A stretch of DNA of 55,669 nt from Oligoflexales bacterium (GTDB taxonomy: Bacteria; Bdellovibrionota_B; Oligoflexia; Oligoflexales; RGVZ01), in NCBI GenBank assembly GCA_947468665.1, contig CANILH010000012.1:1-55669 (forward strand), written 5' to 3'. The first letter of the stretch is position 1, and every line of letters begins with the position of its first letter. Below are positions 25,126 through 33,768 of this stretch, piece after piece. A program made the translations under genes and the position numbers. Below the pieces are notes generated by a model. The model was not told where the DNA came from. It worked only from the letters and a program-made list of their open reading frames with translations, and ran no database searches.

Positions 25126-26358
25126 ATGATTCTTAAAATTCAAGCAATAACTGTTTTAACTAGCATACTTGCCGCGACATCCTGCAAAACGACGAAGTCG
25201 CACTCATCATCGGTCAGGTCCGCTGAGGCGCAAAATAACGGCGATTTAGGTCTGAATCAGTCTGAACTCCAGGACGTCGCCACGAAGAAAGCGACGTGCC
25301 CCTTCGTTGGCTCGGCAGTAGCGACAAACGAGTTACCCCCATCGCAAAGCAAATCACGGCCTCTTGCCTCAATTGAGACGATGATCCAACTCGGAGACTC
25401 TGGCGGGGGAGATCTGGGTTCAAAAGTACTTGCTGTTTTCGCGAACGGAAATCACGCGTTTATGCGGGGATCTGACTCATCCGCAAAACTTGACACGCCA
25501 GTTCCCGCTGGAACGTTTAGTTTGGATTTTCCGGGGTCTCAAGGCTCACACCCGGGCCACAGTGGAATTTTACAGGGAAATCCCAATCAACTGGATTCCG
25601 GCCGTTTCGATCAAAACGCCTTCAGTCGATTCCTTGGATACTCAAATAATGGTGTTATCAAGCGCTCGGATGTTGGGCGCTTTATCGCAAGCAACTTATT
25701 TAATGATCCAAGCTCCAAGGTATTTGGTCCCGGAGTCGCGAAGCTTCTGGGCGGGGACATTCTCGCGTTCTCCCGACAAATTGGGCCGACATTTCTTGAA
25801 CACCTTAAAAATGCCGCCACCGGCGACGAAGACCGTCCCGAGTTTCGCAATCTGTTCATAGCGCTCACAAAAATCACCGGTGAGGATAACCTCATCGGCA
25901 GCGCTGGAGAGTTTGGATTGCTGCTGGCATTTTTAGAAAAAAGCCCAAAGACGCGAATGGTCGACGGCGAGCCCGCGATTTCGGTGGAAGATGTCACTCA
26001 GATGTTTAGAGATCATCAACTCCCCGATCATTGGCGTGAGTGGCCCAAAACCGCCATCGGCTGGGTTAAAGACACCACAGGCATTTTGCTCGCGGCGACA
26101 AAGCATTATCTGTTTTTGAAAGCATCCGGAGGCTCGCCTGCGATAAACTCCCAGATATGCTCGTTTAAAACATCCGCGCCCGCTTGTGTCAGAGGTGCCA
26201 ACCAACAGTGGGTTCCAGTCGATGCCGGCACCATCTCCACGACTTGCGCTAAACTTGTTTCCGCGAAGCTTGGTCAAACGAGCGCCGATTCCTGGAACTG
26301 CCGCGCCGCTTGCTTTAGCTTGACGATGGACGCCCAGACCTTAAATTGCCCGCAGTGA
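25126..26358 (+). CDS. lipoprotein with possible heme-thiolate (chloroperoxidase family) fold
   Basis: The 410-residue protein has a lipobox ending ATSC (Cys20). By eye the mature part follows the order of family-2 heme-thiolate peroxidases: a Cys-Pro pair (Cys58 in ATCPF) where the heme-thiolate Cys lies, then LDSGRFDQNAFSRFLG resembling the segment after the EHD/SRKD motif, then GEFGLLLAF (261-269) and ISVEDVTQMFRDHQLPDHW resembling the late chloroperoxidase helix region. The match is weak and the catalytic acid is not certain. A C-terminal part (~340-410) with seven Cys is extra. If correct it would use peroxide outside the cytoplasm; otherwise it is an unknown lipoprotein. Confidence 0.6.
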   Translation: MILKIQAITVLTSILAATSCKTTKSHSSSVRSAEAQNNGDLGLNQSELQDVATKKATCPFVGSAVATNELPPSQSKSRPLASIETMIQLGDSGGGDLGSKVLAVFANGNHAFMRGSDSSAKLDTPVPAGTFSLDFPGSQGSHPGHSGILQGNPNQLDSGRFDQNAFSRFLGYSNNGVIKRSDVGRFIASNLFNDPSSKVFGPGVAKLLGGDILAFSRQIGPTFLEHLKNAATGDEDRPEFRNLFIALTKITGEDNLIGSAGEFGLLLAFLEKSPKTRMVDGEPAISVEDVTQMFRDHQLPDHWREWPKTAIGWVKDTTGILLAATKHYLFLKASGGSPAINSQICSFKTSAPACVRGANQQWVPVDAGTISTTCAKLVSAKLGQTSADSWNCRAACFSLTMDAQTLNCPQ

Positions 26359-26362
26359 ATAC

Positions 26363-26384
26363 TCGCGGATTAAACTTTCCGCGA
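26363..26384. terminator. small hairpin between convergent genes
   Basis: TCGCGGA (26363-26369) pairs perfectly with TCCGCGA (26378-26384) around 8 nt. It fills the 26-nt gap between the lipoprotein and the ATPase gene, so it probably ends both transcripts, although no T run follows. Confidence 0.45.
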
Positions 26385-27605
26385 TTACAGCATCCCGAAC
26401 GGTAGATGCAAAATATTTTTATCAATCCAAAAACACTCTTCCGCAAGCGAGATTAAAATGCCAAATCTCGTTTGTGGATAGGCCTCAATAAACGCGCGAA
26501 TTCCAGTCAGATCATCGGAATTTGGCTTAGATGTGTGCTTAATCTCGACAGGAATCGGATCGTCAAAGGCATTTTCAATTACGCAGTCCACTTCACATTC
26601 TTCATTTTGCCGCCAATAAAAAACATTTTTGTCCCGACCGATTGTTGACCGGATCGCGTTTAACACCCCGGTCTCGAAGATCGCCCCTTTTAGGGGGCTG
26701 ACGTCAATTTGCCTGGACTGTTCATAACCCAACAGGCTGGCCTGGAGACCGCAGTCAATCAGGACGACTTTTGGTATTTTAGATTCGCGTTTACCCATTT
26801 TTTTTGAGTATCCAGGAATCTTCCACATTAGATAGCTTGCTTCCAATATCGATTGCCATTCACTCAGGGTGCTTTGTCTCAGCCCTATGCTCCGACTAAT
26901 TTCGGACAAATTAAATGTTTTTGAGGAATGGATGGCGAGAGTTCGCAAAAACGTCTCAAAACTACCTAAATCCTTGATGGTTGATATTTCCCGGACGTCC
27001 TTGGTAACGAATGTTAAGACATAGTCGCGAAGTCTTTGTGACGCCTCGGCCTCGGTTTCGCTGATGTCCCGCAAAGCCATCGCGGGAAATCCTCCGCGGA
27101 TCATAAATTCGTTAGGAGGATAAGGTAACGACGCGTTAGATCCGATTGGCGGTGCTTTGAATAAGGCATCCAGATCTGTTACGCGATTGCTCCTCTGAGT
27201 GATCTCCGAAGGAGTAAATGGAAGTAATTCCAAAATTCCGATGCGCCCCGCAAGGGACTCACTGACATTCGCCATTAACTTAAATGGCTGCGATCCGCTC
27301 AAAAGATAAGATCCTGATTTTGATTTATTCAGGTCAACGTTAGATTTTATTTGAAGGAACAGCTCCTTGGTTCTCTGAATCTCATCAAGAAAAATAGGCG
27401 GCGGGCGGTTGATCAGGAAAAGTTCGGGATCTTCCTTTGCCTGCGATATCAATTGCGGGCTGTCAAGGAGCACCCAACGATGGTCAGGGAACTCATGTTT
27501 GATGAGCTCCGTCTTCCCAGTCTGCCGTGGGCCGGTTACCAGGACTACTGGGTACATTTTGCCCAGTTGAAGCAGTTTCTGTTGTAGAAGCCGTTGATAA
27601 TACAT
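26385..27605 (-). CDS. AAA_14/DUF4143 family ATPase
   Basis: A 406-residue protein with Walker A GPRQTGKT (25-32), Walker B IFLDEIQ (71-77), a sensor-like LLSGSQ, and the C-terminal DUF4143 part. The latter includes FETGVLNAIR and YWRQNEECEVDCVIE...VEIKHTSKP, the pattern of a restriction-endonuclease-like (PD-D/ExK) fold. These proteins are widespread, often transferred, and poorly understood. It is monocistronic or follows the unknown gene at 27665 by 59 nt. No clear ribosome site precedes ATG 27605. Confidence 0.88.
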   Translation of the reverse strand: MYYQRLLQQKLLQLGKMYPVVLVTGPRQTGKTELIKHEFPDHRWVLLDSPQLISQAKEDPELFLINRPPPIFLDEIQRTKELFLQIKSNVDLNKSKSGSYLLSGSQPFKLMANVSESLAGRIGILELLPFTPSEITQRSNRVTDLDALFKAPPIGSNASLPYPPNEFMIRGGFPAMALRDISETEAEASQRLRDYVLTFVTKDVREISTIKDLGSFETFLRTLAIHSSKTFNLSEISRSIGLRQSTLSEWQSILEASYLMWKIPGYSKKMGKRESKIPKVVLIDCGLQASLLGYEQSRQIDVSPLKGAIFETGVLNAIRSTIGRDKNVFYWRQNEECEVDCVIENAFDDPIPVEIKHTSKPNSDDLTGIRAFIEAYPQTRFGILISLAEECFWIDKNILHLPFGML

Positions 27606-27664
27606 AGTATTTACAATCTAACGGCGCCGGCGTTAAATTGCAAGTATTTTTTGAGGTGGCTACT

Positions 27665-28654
27665 TCATTTGATCAGCACAGAAAAGCCAAGCAGTTCCTC
27701 GACCATCGTTCGCACATACCCTGAAGCTAACCGCCGCACGTCACCAACGCCTTTGAATCGGGCAAGGTCAATTAACTTTTCGTAGTGCTCAGGAAACTTA
27801 GTCAAGACCCGCCGTTCCCGCGGATCAATGGATCCTTTGGCAAGTTCGGCGCAGACTAAATCCAGGGGAATAGAACGCGTCTCATCATCATAACTTGGTG
27901 GCTGGGCTAGATCATCCAACAGTACGCCAGCCACATACGGCAAAACCAAGGACGTTATTGACGGGTTTTGGATAGTCTCAAAATACTTATCCAATATGTC
28001 ACGAACCACGTTCCCGCGCTCTTGTAGCTTTTCCCAGCGTGAACCATCCGTTCCGGCGATGTGGGCTACGAAGTCATGGGTACCCAAAAATGGAACCTGC
28101 CTCGCTGCCACTAATCGGGAAAATCGCCTCGTATCGTTATTGCTCAATTCCCACATATTGGTCTGATAGAAATTCGTAGAGGGATGAAAGCCGCCAAATA
28201 TCGTATTTTGGGCCCATGATTTTACTATGACTGGCTCAACCCCCTGTGTCGCCAGAAATTGATATACGGATTCCGGAAAGATCACGAGTTGATGGATTTC
28301 CCCTTGCCCGTCAACTGAAAACCGCGGATGCAAGAGCGGTCTGATCCCTGGGCAACGAATCTCTATGCGATTCGTTGCCAAAGACCAGACCCGAACACCT
28401 ACGGCTCCCCGATACATCACGAGGTCCGCCCGGAGCGAATCTCGATTGATCACCTGACCTGAGTTGGCATCGAAAAGAAACCGCGCCATCTCGTCATTGA
28501 GCGTCCCAGTTTCTCGCTGCATGCCAAGACTAGCTATTTTCGCCGCAAATTGAATATCTTCCGAAAACGGCATGACCTCTCCGCAATCAGCGAGGCGCTC
28601 CCGCAATTGTTGAATTTCCGCTGCCGACGGCACCCAGGTGATCAGATCATTCAT
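27665..28654 (-). CDS. unrecognised protein with conserved-looking HDxxxH-type motif
   Basis: A 329-residue soluble protein without signal peptide. It contains GTHDFVAHIAG near residue 190, which could bind a metal, and a DDLAQPPSYDDETRSIP loop. I recognise no family. It overlaps the stop of the upstream 98-residue gene by 4 nt (ATGA), with GGGGAG 11 nt before the ATG, so the two are cotranscribed and probably work together. The pair is divergent from a LysR regulator. Confidence 0.7.
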   Translation of the reverse strand: MNDLITWVPSAAEIQQLRERLADCGEVMPFSEDIQFAAKIASLGMQRETGTLNDEMARFLFDANSGQVINRDSLRADLVMYRGAVGVRVWSLATNRIEIRCPGIRPLLHPRFSVDGQGEIHQLVIFPESVYQFLATQGVEPVIVKSWAQNTIFGGFHPSTNFYQTNMWELSNNDTRRFSRLVAARQVPFLGTHDFVAHIAGTDGSRWEKLQERGNVVRDILDKYFETIQNPSITSLVLPYVAGVLLDDLAQPPSYDDETRSIPLDLVCAELAKGSIDPRERRVLTKFPEHYEKLIDLARFKGVGDVRRLASGYVRTMVEELLGFSVLIK

Positions 28655-28947
28655 GCCAGCACCGGCTCCCCGTCGAGAGAGGCGTGAATCGCCGCTAACT
28701 CCGCTCCGATTGACTCGCCTGTCACGACCCGCGGATCAACCGAAATGCTGCGATCCTTGCACAAAGCCGGAATTTTTAACCATTGCCCCTCGATCTGCCC
28801 CCTTTCATCGGCGTCCAGCACATTTGTCGCCTCGTCACGATGCACGGTGCCTACACCCTCCCGCTCAATTGAACTCGCCATCACGCGCGCATTCGCCGCC
28901 AGGCTTAATCCTGCCAACGCCACCCTGCCCATACTTTCATTGTTCAT
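28651..28947 (-). CDS. small protein, first gene of an unknown two-gene operon
   Basis: A 98-residue protein preceded by AAGGAG 5 nt before the ATG, a strong start. The N-terminal 25 residues are mildly hydrophobic (VALAGLSLAANARVM) but not a convincing signal. Nothing else is recognised. Its stop overlaps the start of the 329-residue gene. It is separated from the divergent LysR gene by 148 nt containing a palindrome. Confidence 0.65.
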   Translation of the reverse strand: MNNESMGRVALAGLSLAANARVMASSIEREGVGTVHRDEATNVLDADERGQIEGQWLKIPALCKDRSISVDPRVVTGESIGAELAAIHASLDGEPVLA

Positions 28948-28971
28948 ATAAACTCCTTAGTCATTTTCGAC

Positions 28972-28986
28972 TGGAAACCATTTCCA
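28972..28986. promoter_or_regulatory. palindromic candidate operator
   Basis: TGGAAA-CCA-TTTCCA is a perfect 6-3-6 inverted repeat between the divergent unknown operon and the LysR gene, 25 nt upstream of the operon's ATG. LysR-type regulators bind T-N11-A sites in such gaps; here the outer bases are T-N13-A, so the fit is approximate. Confidence 0.4.
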
Positions 28987-29037
28987 TCGTGAAGAGGAGT
29001 ATTAATGACAATGTGTATATAAATAAATAATACATTT

Positions 29038-29067
29038 TTGTATAATTGAACTAATCTTTAGTATAAT
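29038..29067 (+). promoter_or_regulatory. candidate promoter of the LysR gene
   Basis: A perfect TATAAT (29062-29067) lies 28 nt before the ATG, with a weak TTGTAT (29038-29043) 18 nt upstream, in strongly AT-rich DNA. Confidence 0.4.
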
Positions 29068-29095
29068 GACGAAATCCCGTCACAAAGGAAAATCA

Positions 29096-29959
29096 ATGGA
29101 AATTTCACAACTTCGTTACTTCACGGCTGTGGCCCGGCATGAGAACATGCACGCGGCAGCCCGCGAGATCCATGCGTCACTCGGATCCCTATCCCATGCC
29201 ATTACCAGCCTGGAAAATGAACTTGGTATTCAGCTCTTCCAGCGACTCAACCGAAACATCCGGCTGACTCCCCAAGGGCGGGCGTTGCAGTCCCATGCTC
29301 TCGAGCTTCTGGATCGAGAGGCCGCGGCCCGATTTGAGCTTAGCGGTCTCCCAGGGCATCTCAATGTATCCCTGGCTGGGCAGGAGATCCTATGCACCGA
29401 GGCACTCGCGAGGATCGAGGCAAGGATTAAGAAGTCCGCCAGCAATATCTCCTTTTCCATCACTAATCGCGACAATGCGAAGACCATCACCGCTATTGAA
29501 AATGGCGAGGCACTCCTCGGCATGATCACCGGCGAGCCACCAACACATCTCACAGGTAAGAAATTATTCCATGCCAGTTTTAAAACCTGCGTCAGTCAAG
29601 ACCATCCGCTTTATCCATTGGCAAAAGCCGGGAAAAGCATCCCCATCCAAAAGGTGCTGGAGCATTCGTTCGCGACCATCAGTGAGAATCTATTGGGGAC
29701 CGTTGACCGATATCAATCAGCTGACGGTTGGCGTGACGACAAGTTTCCACGCAAAATTGGGTTTACGGTTGATAGTCTGCACCTTCTCGAAATGCTGGTA
29801 CGCTCGGGCAAGGCCATCGCTTATCTTCCGGATTATTTCGCGGAAAGGACAAAATTAGTAATGATGAATGTGAGCGGCTGCCCCTACGTCTGCAAGCATG
29901 ATGTCTTTCTGATTGCGCGGAACCCTAAACTTCACAGCTGGATGAGCCCGCTGTTTTGA
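29096..29959 (+). CDS. LysR-family transcriptional regulator
   Basis: A 287-residue regulator starting MEISQLRYFTAVARHENMHAAAREIH, the canonical LysR helix-turn-helix (LGSLSHAITSLENELGIQLFQRLNRNIRLTPQG), with a periplasmic-binding-protein-like effector domain after ~residue 90. I chose ATG 29096 because AAGGA lies 8 nt upstream; the frame open to 29066 overlaps the promoter. It is divergent from the unknown pair at 27665-28947, which is probably its target. Effector unknown. Confidence 0.9.
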   Translation: MEISQLRYFTAVARHENMHAAAREIHASLGSLSHAITSLENELGIQLFQRLNRNIRLTPQGRALQSHALELLDREAAARFELSGLPGHLNVSLAGQEILCTEALARIEARIKKSASNISFSITNRDNAKTITAIENGEALLGMITGEPPTHLTGKKLFHASFKTCVSQDHPLYPLAKAGKSIPIQKVLEHSFATISENLLGTVDRYQSADGWRDDKFPRKIGFTVDSLHLLEMLVRSGKAIAYLPDYFAERTKLVMMNVSGCPYVCKHDVFLIARNPKLHSWMSPLF

Positions 29960-30038
29960 CATCGACACCCCGTGATTACCCATTTATTTGTTTGCGCCAG
30001 TGACACCACCGGGCGCGATCTTCGTAGATAAATCGTCG

Positions 30039-30081
30039 ACGTCGCATGTAACGCCTTAATTTACGGCACTACATGCGACGT
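30039..30081. terminator. perfect 12-bp inverted repeat between convergent genes
   Basis: ACGTCGCATGTA (30039-30050) pairs with TACATGCGACGT (30070-30081); after a 2/2 mismatch, GCC/GGC extends the stem inward. It lies between the LysR and MFS genes and may end both transcripts, though T runs are weak. Confidence 0.55.
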
Positions 30082-30085
30082 TTAA

Positions 30086-31276
30086 TTAACTCGCCACCAG
30101 CAGCCGGCTGCGAAGGGTTGCCAAGGACGCCACGCCAAATAAAATCCCAAGCATGATCACCGTTTTGTCGAGGCCATAAGAGTCGACGCCCCAACCGACG
30201 ATGGGTCCGATAATCGCGAATAGTCCGCGGAATAAAAATGATTGCACTGAATTGGCTGTTGCCCTGAGAGCGGATGGTATGTGGTGATTGAATTGCTCTC
30301 GGAGCAGCACCTGGGTCAGCCCCCGACTCATATAAAACCCGTAGCAAGCGACCATAGCTATGGCGGTGGGAAACACTCCCATTGAGATATAGCCCACCAC
30401 AGGCAGTGCTCCGATCAGGATCAAAACGCCCCTGAACCCAATCGTTTCCTTTATGGCCGACGCGAATTTACCCGTAATGCCCGTCGTCAGGTTGAGTGAT
30501 GCCCAGAGCAAGCCGTACCAGCCCAGGGCAACCTGATGGGACTGCCAAAAATTTTGCAAAAGCCAGACCGCCACAAAAGACGACAACCCCGCGGTCACGA
30601 GAGCCACCAATAAATTACGGGCGAAAAAATCCTCGACGGTCAGAAGGCGAATCAAATTTATAAATTGCTCTTTGTGATTCACCCGTGGCCGCGCCTCGAC
30701 TTTTGCCTCGATTATTTTAAAAGAACACGCTAACGACACCAATCCAACCAAGGCTTGCGCGACCAGTATGGACTTCATCCCGTCAACACCAAACCAGCTC
30801 ATACTGTATGCGGCCAGAATGCCCGCGAGAAGCGCGGCACAGGATTCTCCAAACACCTGAGAAAAGTGCAGATTCGCGAAGGCTTGTCCAATCGCGTGAT
30901 CCTTAATATTTGATTCCTGTTCGCGTTTTTGATGAACATGATCATACAGCAAGGCCACATCAGCTCCGTTAACCAAACTCATCGCGACAGCGATAGAAAC
31001 CTCATAAATCAAAACGCCATCAAATGATTTCACAAAATTAAGGTACGCATAACACACCACGTACAAAAACGCGCCAATCTGCATGGACATCTTGCGACCC
31101 ACGCGGTCCGCGAAATACCCGGTCGGAACCTCACATAACGCCACAGTCATGGCGAACACGGCCTGAGCTTGCATCACTTGTGCCATGGACAGACCAAAGC
31201 CCTGCAAAATCAGGACAAAAACCGGCATGATCACCAGAAACATTTTAAAAAAACTAAAAACGTATAACGAACGCAC
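30086..31276 (-). CDS. major facilitator superfamily transporter
   Basis: A 396-residue protein with about 12 membrane segments and MFS motif A between segments 2 and 3 (GYFADRVGRK). It probably exports or imports a small solute by proton coupling; the substrate is not visible. I prefer GTG 31276 because GAGGA lies 7 nt upstream; the TTG six codons earlier has no ribosome site. It is divergent from the FAH-family gene with an 80-nt gap. Confidence 0.87.
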   Translation of the reverse strand: MRSLYVFSFFKMFLVIMPVFVLILQGFGLSMAQVMQAQAVFAMTVALCEVPTGYFADRVGRKMSMQIGAFLYVVCYAYLNFVKSFDGVLIYEVSIAVAMSLVNGADVALLYDHVHQKREQESNIKDHAIGQAFANLHFSQVFGESCAALLAGILAAYSMSWFGVDGMKSILVAQALVGLVSLACSFKIIEAKVEARPRVNHKEQFINLIRLLTVEDFFARNLLVALVTAGLSSFVAVWLLQNFWQSHQVALGWYGLLWASLNLTTGITGKFASAIKETIGFRGVLILIGALPVVGYISMGVFPTAIAMVACYGFYMSRGLTQVLLREQFNHHIPSALRATANSVQSFLFRGLFAIIGPIVGWGVDSYGLDKTVIMLGILFGVASLATLRSRLLVAS

Positions 31277-31356
31277 TAGTAATTCCTCGTCCAAGAAGAT
31301 GTGCGGGTATGATACAATACGAATCTGAGTTTTACCCCAGGAAAGGAACTAAGCCC

Positions 31357-32013
31357 ATGCAACCTACCATCACGATCGAAGGCTTCGGCACTGCCGCCGT
31401 CGGCACCATCTACGGCATTGGCCGCAACTACGCCGACCACGCCAAAGAACTCGGCAACCAAGTCCCGGTTGGTGAGCCCGTTGTATTCCTTAAGGCACCC
31501 TCGTCGGTACGAGCACTCGCGGGCGGCAGCCTAGCCTTCGCCACGGAGAGTATTCACCACGAGGCGGAATTGGTGCTCCGGATTGGACAAAACATTCCAC
31601 TCGGAACGAAGAATCCCGGTTGGGCCGCGATTGACGCCATCGGTCTCGGCCTGGATTTGACCCGCCGCGAAAAGCAAAATGATCTGAAGACAAAAGGTCT
31701 GCCCTGGACTCTCGCCAAGAGTTTCACCGGCTCAAGCGTGCTGTCACCCATGATCAAGACCAGTGAATGCGCTGGGCAGGAGCATTTTAAATTTAAATTC
31801 GCCATCGACGGAAAAACATTGCAGGAGGGGGACACCCGTCAGATGATATTTGACGTGCCCACCCTCCTGACATTTCTTGCGTCGTTTAATACGCTTTTGA
31901 CTGGAGATTTGATCTTCACCGGCACACCCGCGGGCGTTGGCCCCATGAAACGAGGCGACCGATTTACGCTGGAATTAATGGAACCGCACCGCCGCTGGGA
32001 CGGCGTGCTGTAA
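31357..32013 (+). CDS. fumarylacetoacetate hydrolase (FAH) family protein
   Basis: A 218-residue single-domain FAH protein: IYGIGRNYADHAKELG, PVVFLKAP, metal-binding HHEAELVLRIG, DLTRREKQ, KGLPWTLAKSFTGSS and the family C-terminal TGDLIFTGTPAGVGPM. Members split C-C bonds of acylpyruvates or act as oxaloacetate decarboxylases; short forms such as YcgM/FAHD1 are closest in size. I chose ATG 31357 because GGAAAGGAA lies just upstream. Confidence 0.9.
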   Translation: MQPTITIEGFGTAAVGTIYGIGRNYADHAKELGNQVPVGEPVVFLKAPSSVRALAGGSLAFATESIHHEAELVLRIGQNIPLGTKNPGWAAIDAIGLGLDLTRREKQNDLKTKGLPWTLAKSFTGSSVLSPMIKTSECAGQEHFKFKFAIDGKTLQEGDTRQMIFDVPTLLTFLASFNTLLTGDLIFTGTPAGVGPMKRGDRFTLELMEPHRRWDGVL

Positions 32014-32025
32014 GTTCAATCTGAC

Positions 32026-33594
32026 TTAGATATTCACTATCGCGGCGATGGACGGTACCCCGTTATCACCGATCACAAACAGCATGTAGTGACCTGGAGG
32101 CGCGTAGTTGCCGTTTAGCGGCGCTTTTACGGCAAGCGTATTGCCCACTTGCGTAAACGCGAGAGGAATCCGTCTCTGACTTTGGTCAAAGGCGTGTGTG
32201 ACCATACCAGCCCGCATCAGCGAAATCTGGGAGATCGTACCAGTCACAGTCATGTCAAAATTCTGGTTAAACGTAAGCGTCTTTGGCACGCTGACGATCG
32301 TCGGTCGTGGACCGGCGAACAGATAGGGCGGATAGAAAATCTGCGCCGTTTTACGATCGGGCCCAAATTGACTCGGAGTCCCGCCACCCGCCGACAACAC
32401 GCTGCCGTCAGGAAGCAGCATCGCGGTCGAGTGATAGAGGCGCGCGTCGATCATAGCCGCCATTTTCGTGAATACTTTGGTGGTTGGATTCCAGATCTCC
32501 GGAATTTTCACGATATTCACGTTTGTTTTCAAAGTTCCATCAACCTGGGAGCCGCCGACAATTATGACCTCACCAGTCGGAAGGACTGTCGCCACAGCCT
32601 GGGCGCGGCGAAACGCCATGGGGGGCACAATCTTCCAGGAAATCGCGTCAGGAGTGGCGCCAATCTGCAAATCCATCGCCACGTTGGTGGCATATGCGGG
32701 GACATTTGGATAGGTGTTAACTGTACCGTTATAACCGCCAACCATCAGAATCTTATCGACATCATACATCGCCGCAGTGCCGTTACTGCGCCACAGGGCA
32801 AAAGGCGGCGTTGCCGCGGTACGGATCTTCGCGGCGGTCGGGCCAGGAGTGGGATCAATATAACGTGCGATAGGATCCGGTCCGACAGTTATGACCAATC
32901 CACTACTGGTCTGAAATCCCCGGGGCCACATAGGATAGCCAAAAATCCCGCCCGGCAAATTTCTAAGTGTATTGGTCTTGGGATCCAGAATTTGCGGCAA
33001 AGTGTTCACGACGCCGCTTTTGGTCAATCCCCCGAGCGCCAGGATCTCTCCCGTTCCGAGAGGCACCGAGGTCGCGTACCAACGCCCGGCGTTCATAGTC
33101 GGACCAGCGTTCCAGACGTTTGTTTTGGTGTCGAAATAATTTATGGCCGCGGATCCTGAATTTACCGCGAAGTGCCCGCCAAATACATAAAGCAGGCCAC
33201 CACTGGCCCATGTCGCCCCCGCGCAAAAAAGATTTGTGGTTCCCAGCGGGTATTTCGCGAAAGTACTATCCGAAGGATTCCATAGGTAAATGCTCTGACT
33301 GTCATATTTTTTATTGGGAATGTCGTTCGCGTCGTCACGATCCCAGAGAATCACCTTGCCGTCTGGCGTAAGCCCCATATGAACCGCGACAATCGGCCAC
33401 TGCAATAACGGCCCCCATTTTCCCAGAGGGACTGTCGATGTTAGGCTAGCCATTTCTGGATTAACCGCGGGCTTAGCAGGCTCCGCACTCTCAGTAACCG
33501 ACGGCGCGTTGGTCGTCTGAGTCGCTTTACAACCTGACATCGCATTTAACGCCGCGGCGAAAAATAAAAATCCAGCATGTTTACACATCAGCAT
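32026..33594 (-). CDS. lipoprotein copper-radical oxidase (galactose/glyoxal oxidase-like, AA5)
   Basis: A 522-residue protein with lipobox AMSGC (Cys22), a seven-bladed kelch-like propeller (repeated GG..YNG/GTGEILALGG strands) and the C-terminal Ig-like early-set domain (DUF1929) from ~425. All copper-radical residues are in place: Cys124 (LFCAGATW) and Tyr173 (GRWYATS) for the thioether cofactor, Tyr387-His388 (ARLYHSTAM), and His467 in VTHAFDQSQRRIPL, matching galactose oxidase Cys228, Tyr272, Tyr495-His496 and His581. It should oxidise an alcohol or aldehyde and release H2O2 outside the cytoplasm. AGGAG precedes ATG 33594. It is divergent from a multiheme peroxidase-like gene. Confidence 0.92.
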   Translation of the reverse strand: MLMCKHAGFLFFAAALNAMSGCKATQTTNAPSVTESAEPAKPAVNPEMASLTSTVPLGKWGPLLQWPIVAVHMGLTPDGKVILWDRDDANDIPNKKYDSQSIYLWNPSDSTFAKYPLGTTNLFCAGATWASGGLLYVFGGHFAVNSGSAAINYFDTKTNVWNAGPTMNAGRWYATSVPLGTGEILALGGLTKSGVVNTLPQILDPKTNTLRNLPGGIFGYPMWPRGFQTSSGLVITVGPDPIARYIDPTPGPTAAKIRTAATPPFALWRSNGTAAMYDVDKILMVGGYNGTVNTYPNVPAYATNVAMDLQIGATPDAISWKIVPPMAFRRAQAVATVLPTGEVIIVGGSQVDGTLKTNVNIVKIPEIWNPTTKVFTKMAAMIDARLYHSTAMLLPDGSVLSAGGGTPSQFGPDRKTAQIFYPPYLFAGPRPTIVSVPKTLTFNQNFDMTVTGTISQISLMRAGMVTHAFDQSQRRIPLAFTQVGNTLAVKAPLNGNYAPPGHYMLFVIGDNGVPSIAAIVNI

Positions 33595-33768
33595 TCAAAT
33601 TCTCCTGTTCGAGTCGTTAACTCATTAGTAACTCAAAAACCAAAACGACAATATTGCGAAAACAGTTCCACGTTGATAGGATCACCCCTACTGCCAATCC
33701 GCAAACATTCGTCGTTTACGTAATTTTAACAAAACGACTCACGGCCTACTAGGAAAGATTCCATAACG
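33595..33768. promoter_or_regulatory. divergent control region with repeated AAAACGAC
   Basis: The gap between the oxidase and the peroxidase-like gene contains AAAACGAC at 33642-33649 and 33731-33738 and its inverse GTCGTTT at 33711-33717. The last two form an inverted repeat around 13-14 nt. GTTAACTC/AGTAACTC also repeat near 33616-33634. These could be sites for a shared regulator. Confidence 0.4.

Noticed and set aside
26385-27605. Mobile-element or restriction system marker
   Set aside because: The DUF4143 protein is isolated, with no inverted repeats, recombinase or partner genes around it.
32149-33159. 336-codon open frame on the plus strand inside the copper oxidase gene
   Set aside because: Basic, His/Arg-rich translation with no ribosome site; the minus-strand oxidase has every active-site residue, so this is a shadow of its codon bias.
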